Assembly: GCA_019059635.1 (NCBI GenBank)
Contig: JAGVRJ010000007.1
Span: forward strand, 310,001-374,000
Length of the DNA: 64,000 bases
Source: Proales similis
Taxonomy: Eukaryota; Rotifera; Eurotatoria; Ploima; Proalidae
Direction: 5' to 3'
Part shown: positions 63,382 through 64,000 of the stretch, piece after piece
Position numbering within the stretch: position 1 is the stretch's first letter
Layout of the letters: the number at the start of each line of letters is the position of its first letter
Made by a program: the position numbers and the translations under genes
Notes under the pieces: generated by a model
The model's input: the letters and a program-made list of their open reading frames with translations, nothing else
The model's database searches: none
Told to the model about the DNA's origin: nothing

Positions 63382-64000
63382 TTATTTTCTTCTGAAAAAG
63401 GGGATTTGGTTAGAAAAGGCGGTTTTATTAGACTAGATCAGCAAGTCACTTACCCGAATCCAGGAGCGCCAAAGCCACCGCCAAGGCCACCGCCAAGACC
63501 ACCGAAGCCGCCCATACCACCCATGCCGGGCATACCACCGAATCCAGCGGCACCAGCACCGAATCCAGGAGCGCCAGCTCCGAATCCACCAAGTCCAGGT
63601 GCACCTCCGAATCCGGGCATACCAGGTCGGGCACCAGCAGCACCCAAGCCAGCAGCACCACCGAAGCCAGCAGCACCACCGAAGCCACCCATACCGGGCA
63701 TGCCGCCGAAACCGCCCATGCCACCAAGACCGCCCATGCCTCCGAGGCCGCCCATGCCGGGCATACCGCCGAAGCCACCCATGCCGCCGAATCCAGGCAT
63801 ACCCGGAGCACCAGGAGCACCTGGGGCAGCAGGAGTAGCAGCAGCGGGGTTAGCTCCCGCAGAAGCTGGGATGTTGGCGGCCTGAGCAGCGGCACTTCCT
63901 CCGATGGGCGAAGCGACTGGCGAAACAGCGGCAGATCCAGGCGGCGGAACTGGCACAGGGATGACCAATGGTGGAGTGAAGTCGTCGATCAGCTGGCAGT
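63382..64000 (-). CDS. Glycine-rich repeat protein, C-terminal part, cut by the window edge
   Basis: complement(join(63382..63391,63454..64000)), 5' end outside the window. The first visible residues are CQLIDDFTPPLVIPVPVPPPG, then an Ala-rich segment, then about 110 residues of GFGGMPGM, GLGGMG and GFGGAAG repeats. The apparent stop at 63450 is a donor (GG|GTAAGT). The next exon, after TTTTTCAG, adds only GRK and TAA. Gly-Met/Phe/Leu repeats of this kind occur in cuticle proteins, silk-like fibres, eggshell and some RNA-binding proteins, and cannot be assigned without the N-terminus. Ending in Gly-Arg-Lys gives a possible C-terminal amidation signal. The plus strand is also open through the repeat because of its G/C-rich triplets, but that frame is a shadow. 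Confidence 0.8.

Noticed and set aside
63406-63885. Plus-strand proline-rich open frame over the glycine-rich gene
   Set aside because: Complement of Gly codons reads as Pro/Ala codons; the minus strand has splice sites and a sensible exon end, the plus strand does not.

Overview
The window is eukaryotic and metazoan nuclear DNA. Genes are split by short introns (mostly 50-75 bp, GT-AG) with AATAAA signals close behind stop codons, and almost every gene has a clear animal counterpart (Lgl, GRB2/Drk, RNF25, CCDC113, GALNT, ACE, UMPS, UVSSA, ARF1, the p140Cap/KIAA1217 family, U4 snRNA). A secreted anti-lipopolysaccharide-factor-like peptide, a family known mainly from crustaceans and horseshoe crabs, and a single-domain secreted ACE suggest an arthropod. 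That placement is inference; the species is not identified. Exon models were assembled by hand from reading frames, splice signals and family alignment; nearly all junctions keep phase exactly.

Layout. 1-522 (-): N-terminus of an animal haem peroxidase, cut by the window edge. 1849-5647 (-): lethal giant larvae. 7788-10504 (+): TXNDC11-like thioredoxin protein in 11 exons. 10718-11725 (-): GRB2/Drk adaptor. 12830-13783 (-): intronless phytanoyl-CoA-dioxygenase-like enzyme. 14072-14998 (+): unrecognised coiled-coil protein. 15233-17344 (-): smoothelin-type CH-domain protein. About 3.6 kb without recognised genes follows. 21038-23996 (-): CCDC113 and RNF25 in tandem. 24242-24643 (-): ALF-like peptide. 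24951-36822 (+) is a dense co-oriented run: S28 serine carboxypeptidase, polypeptide GalNAc-transferase, ANKRD39, ACE, UMPS and a tandem OPRT-only copy of UMPS. 37252-42091 holds two almost identical ARF1 genes (-) flanking UVSSA (+) and a diverged ARF-like gene (-). 42826-43654 (+): unrecognised basic protein. 45121-45519 (+): cytochrome b5 domain protein. 45811-45954 (-): U4 snRNA. About 9 kb without recognised genes precedes a long p140Cap/KIAA1217-type gene (55200-62802, +). The right edge holds the 3' end of a glycine-rich protein gene (-).

Most genes are unrelated housekeeping, signalling and ciliary functions. Linked pairs come from duplication: UMPS with its OPRT-only paralogue, and the ARF/ARL cluster. 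The most notable observations are the near-identical ARF1 twins whose identity stops at the coding sequence, the OPRT paralogue with an altered PRPP-binding loop, a 32-nt intron, two in-frame stopless introns (one GC-AG), and the intronless dioxygenase. I found no mobile element, CRISPR array or clearly new multi-gene system.
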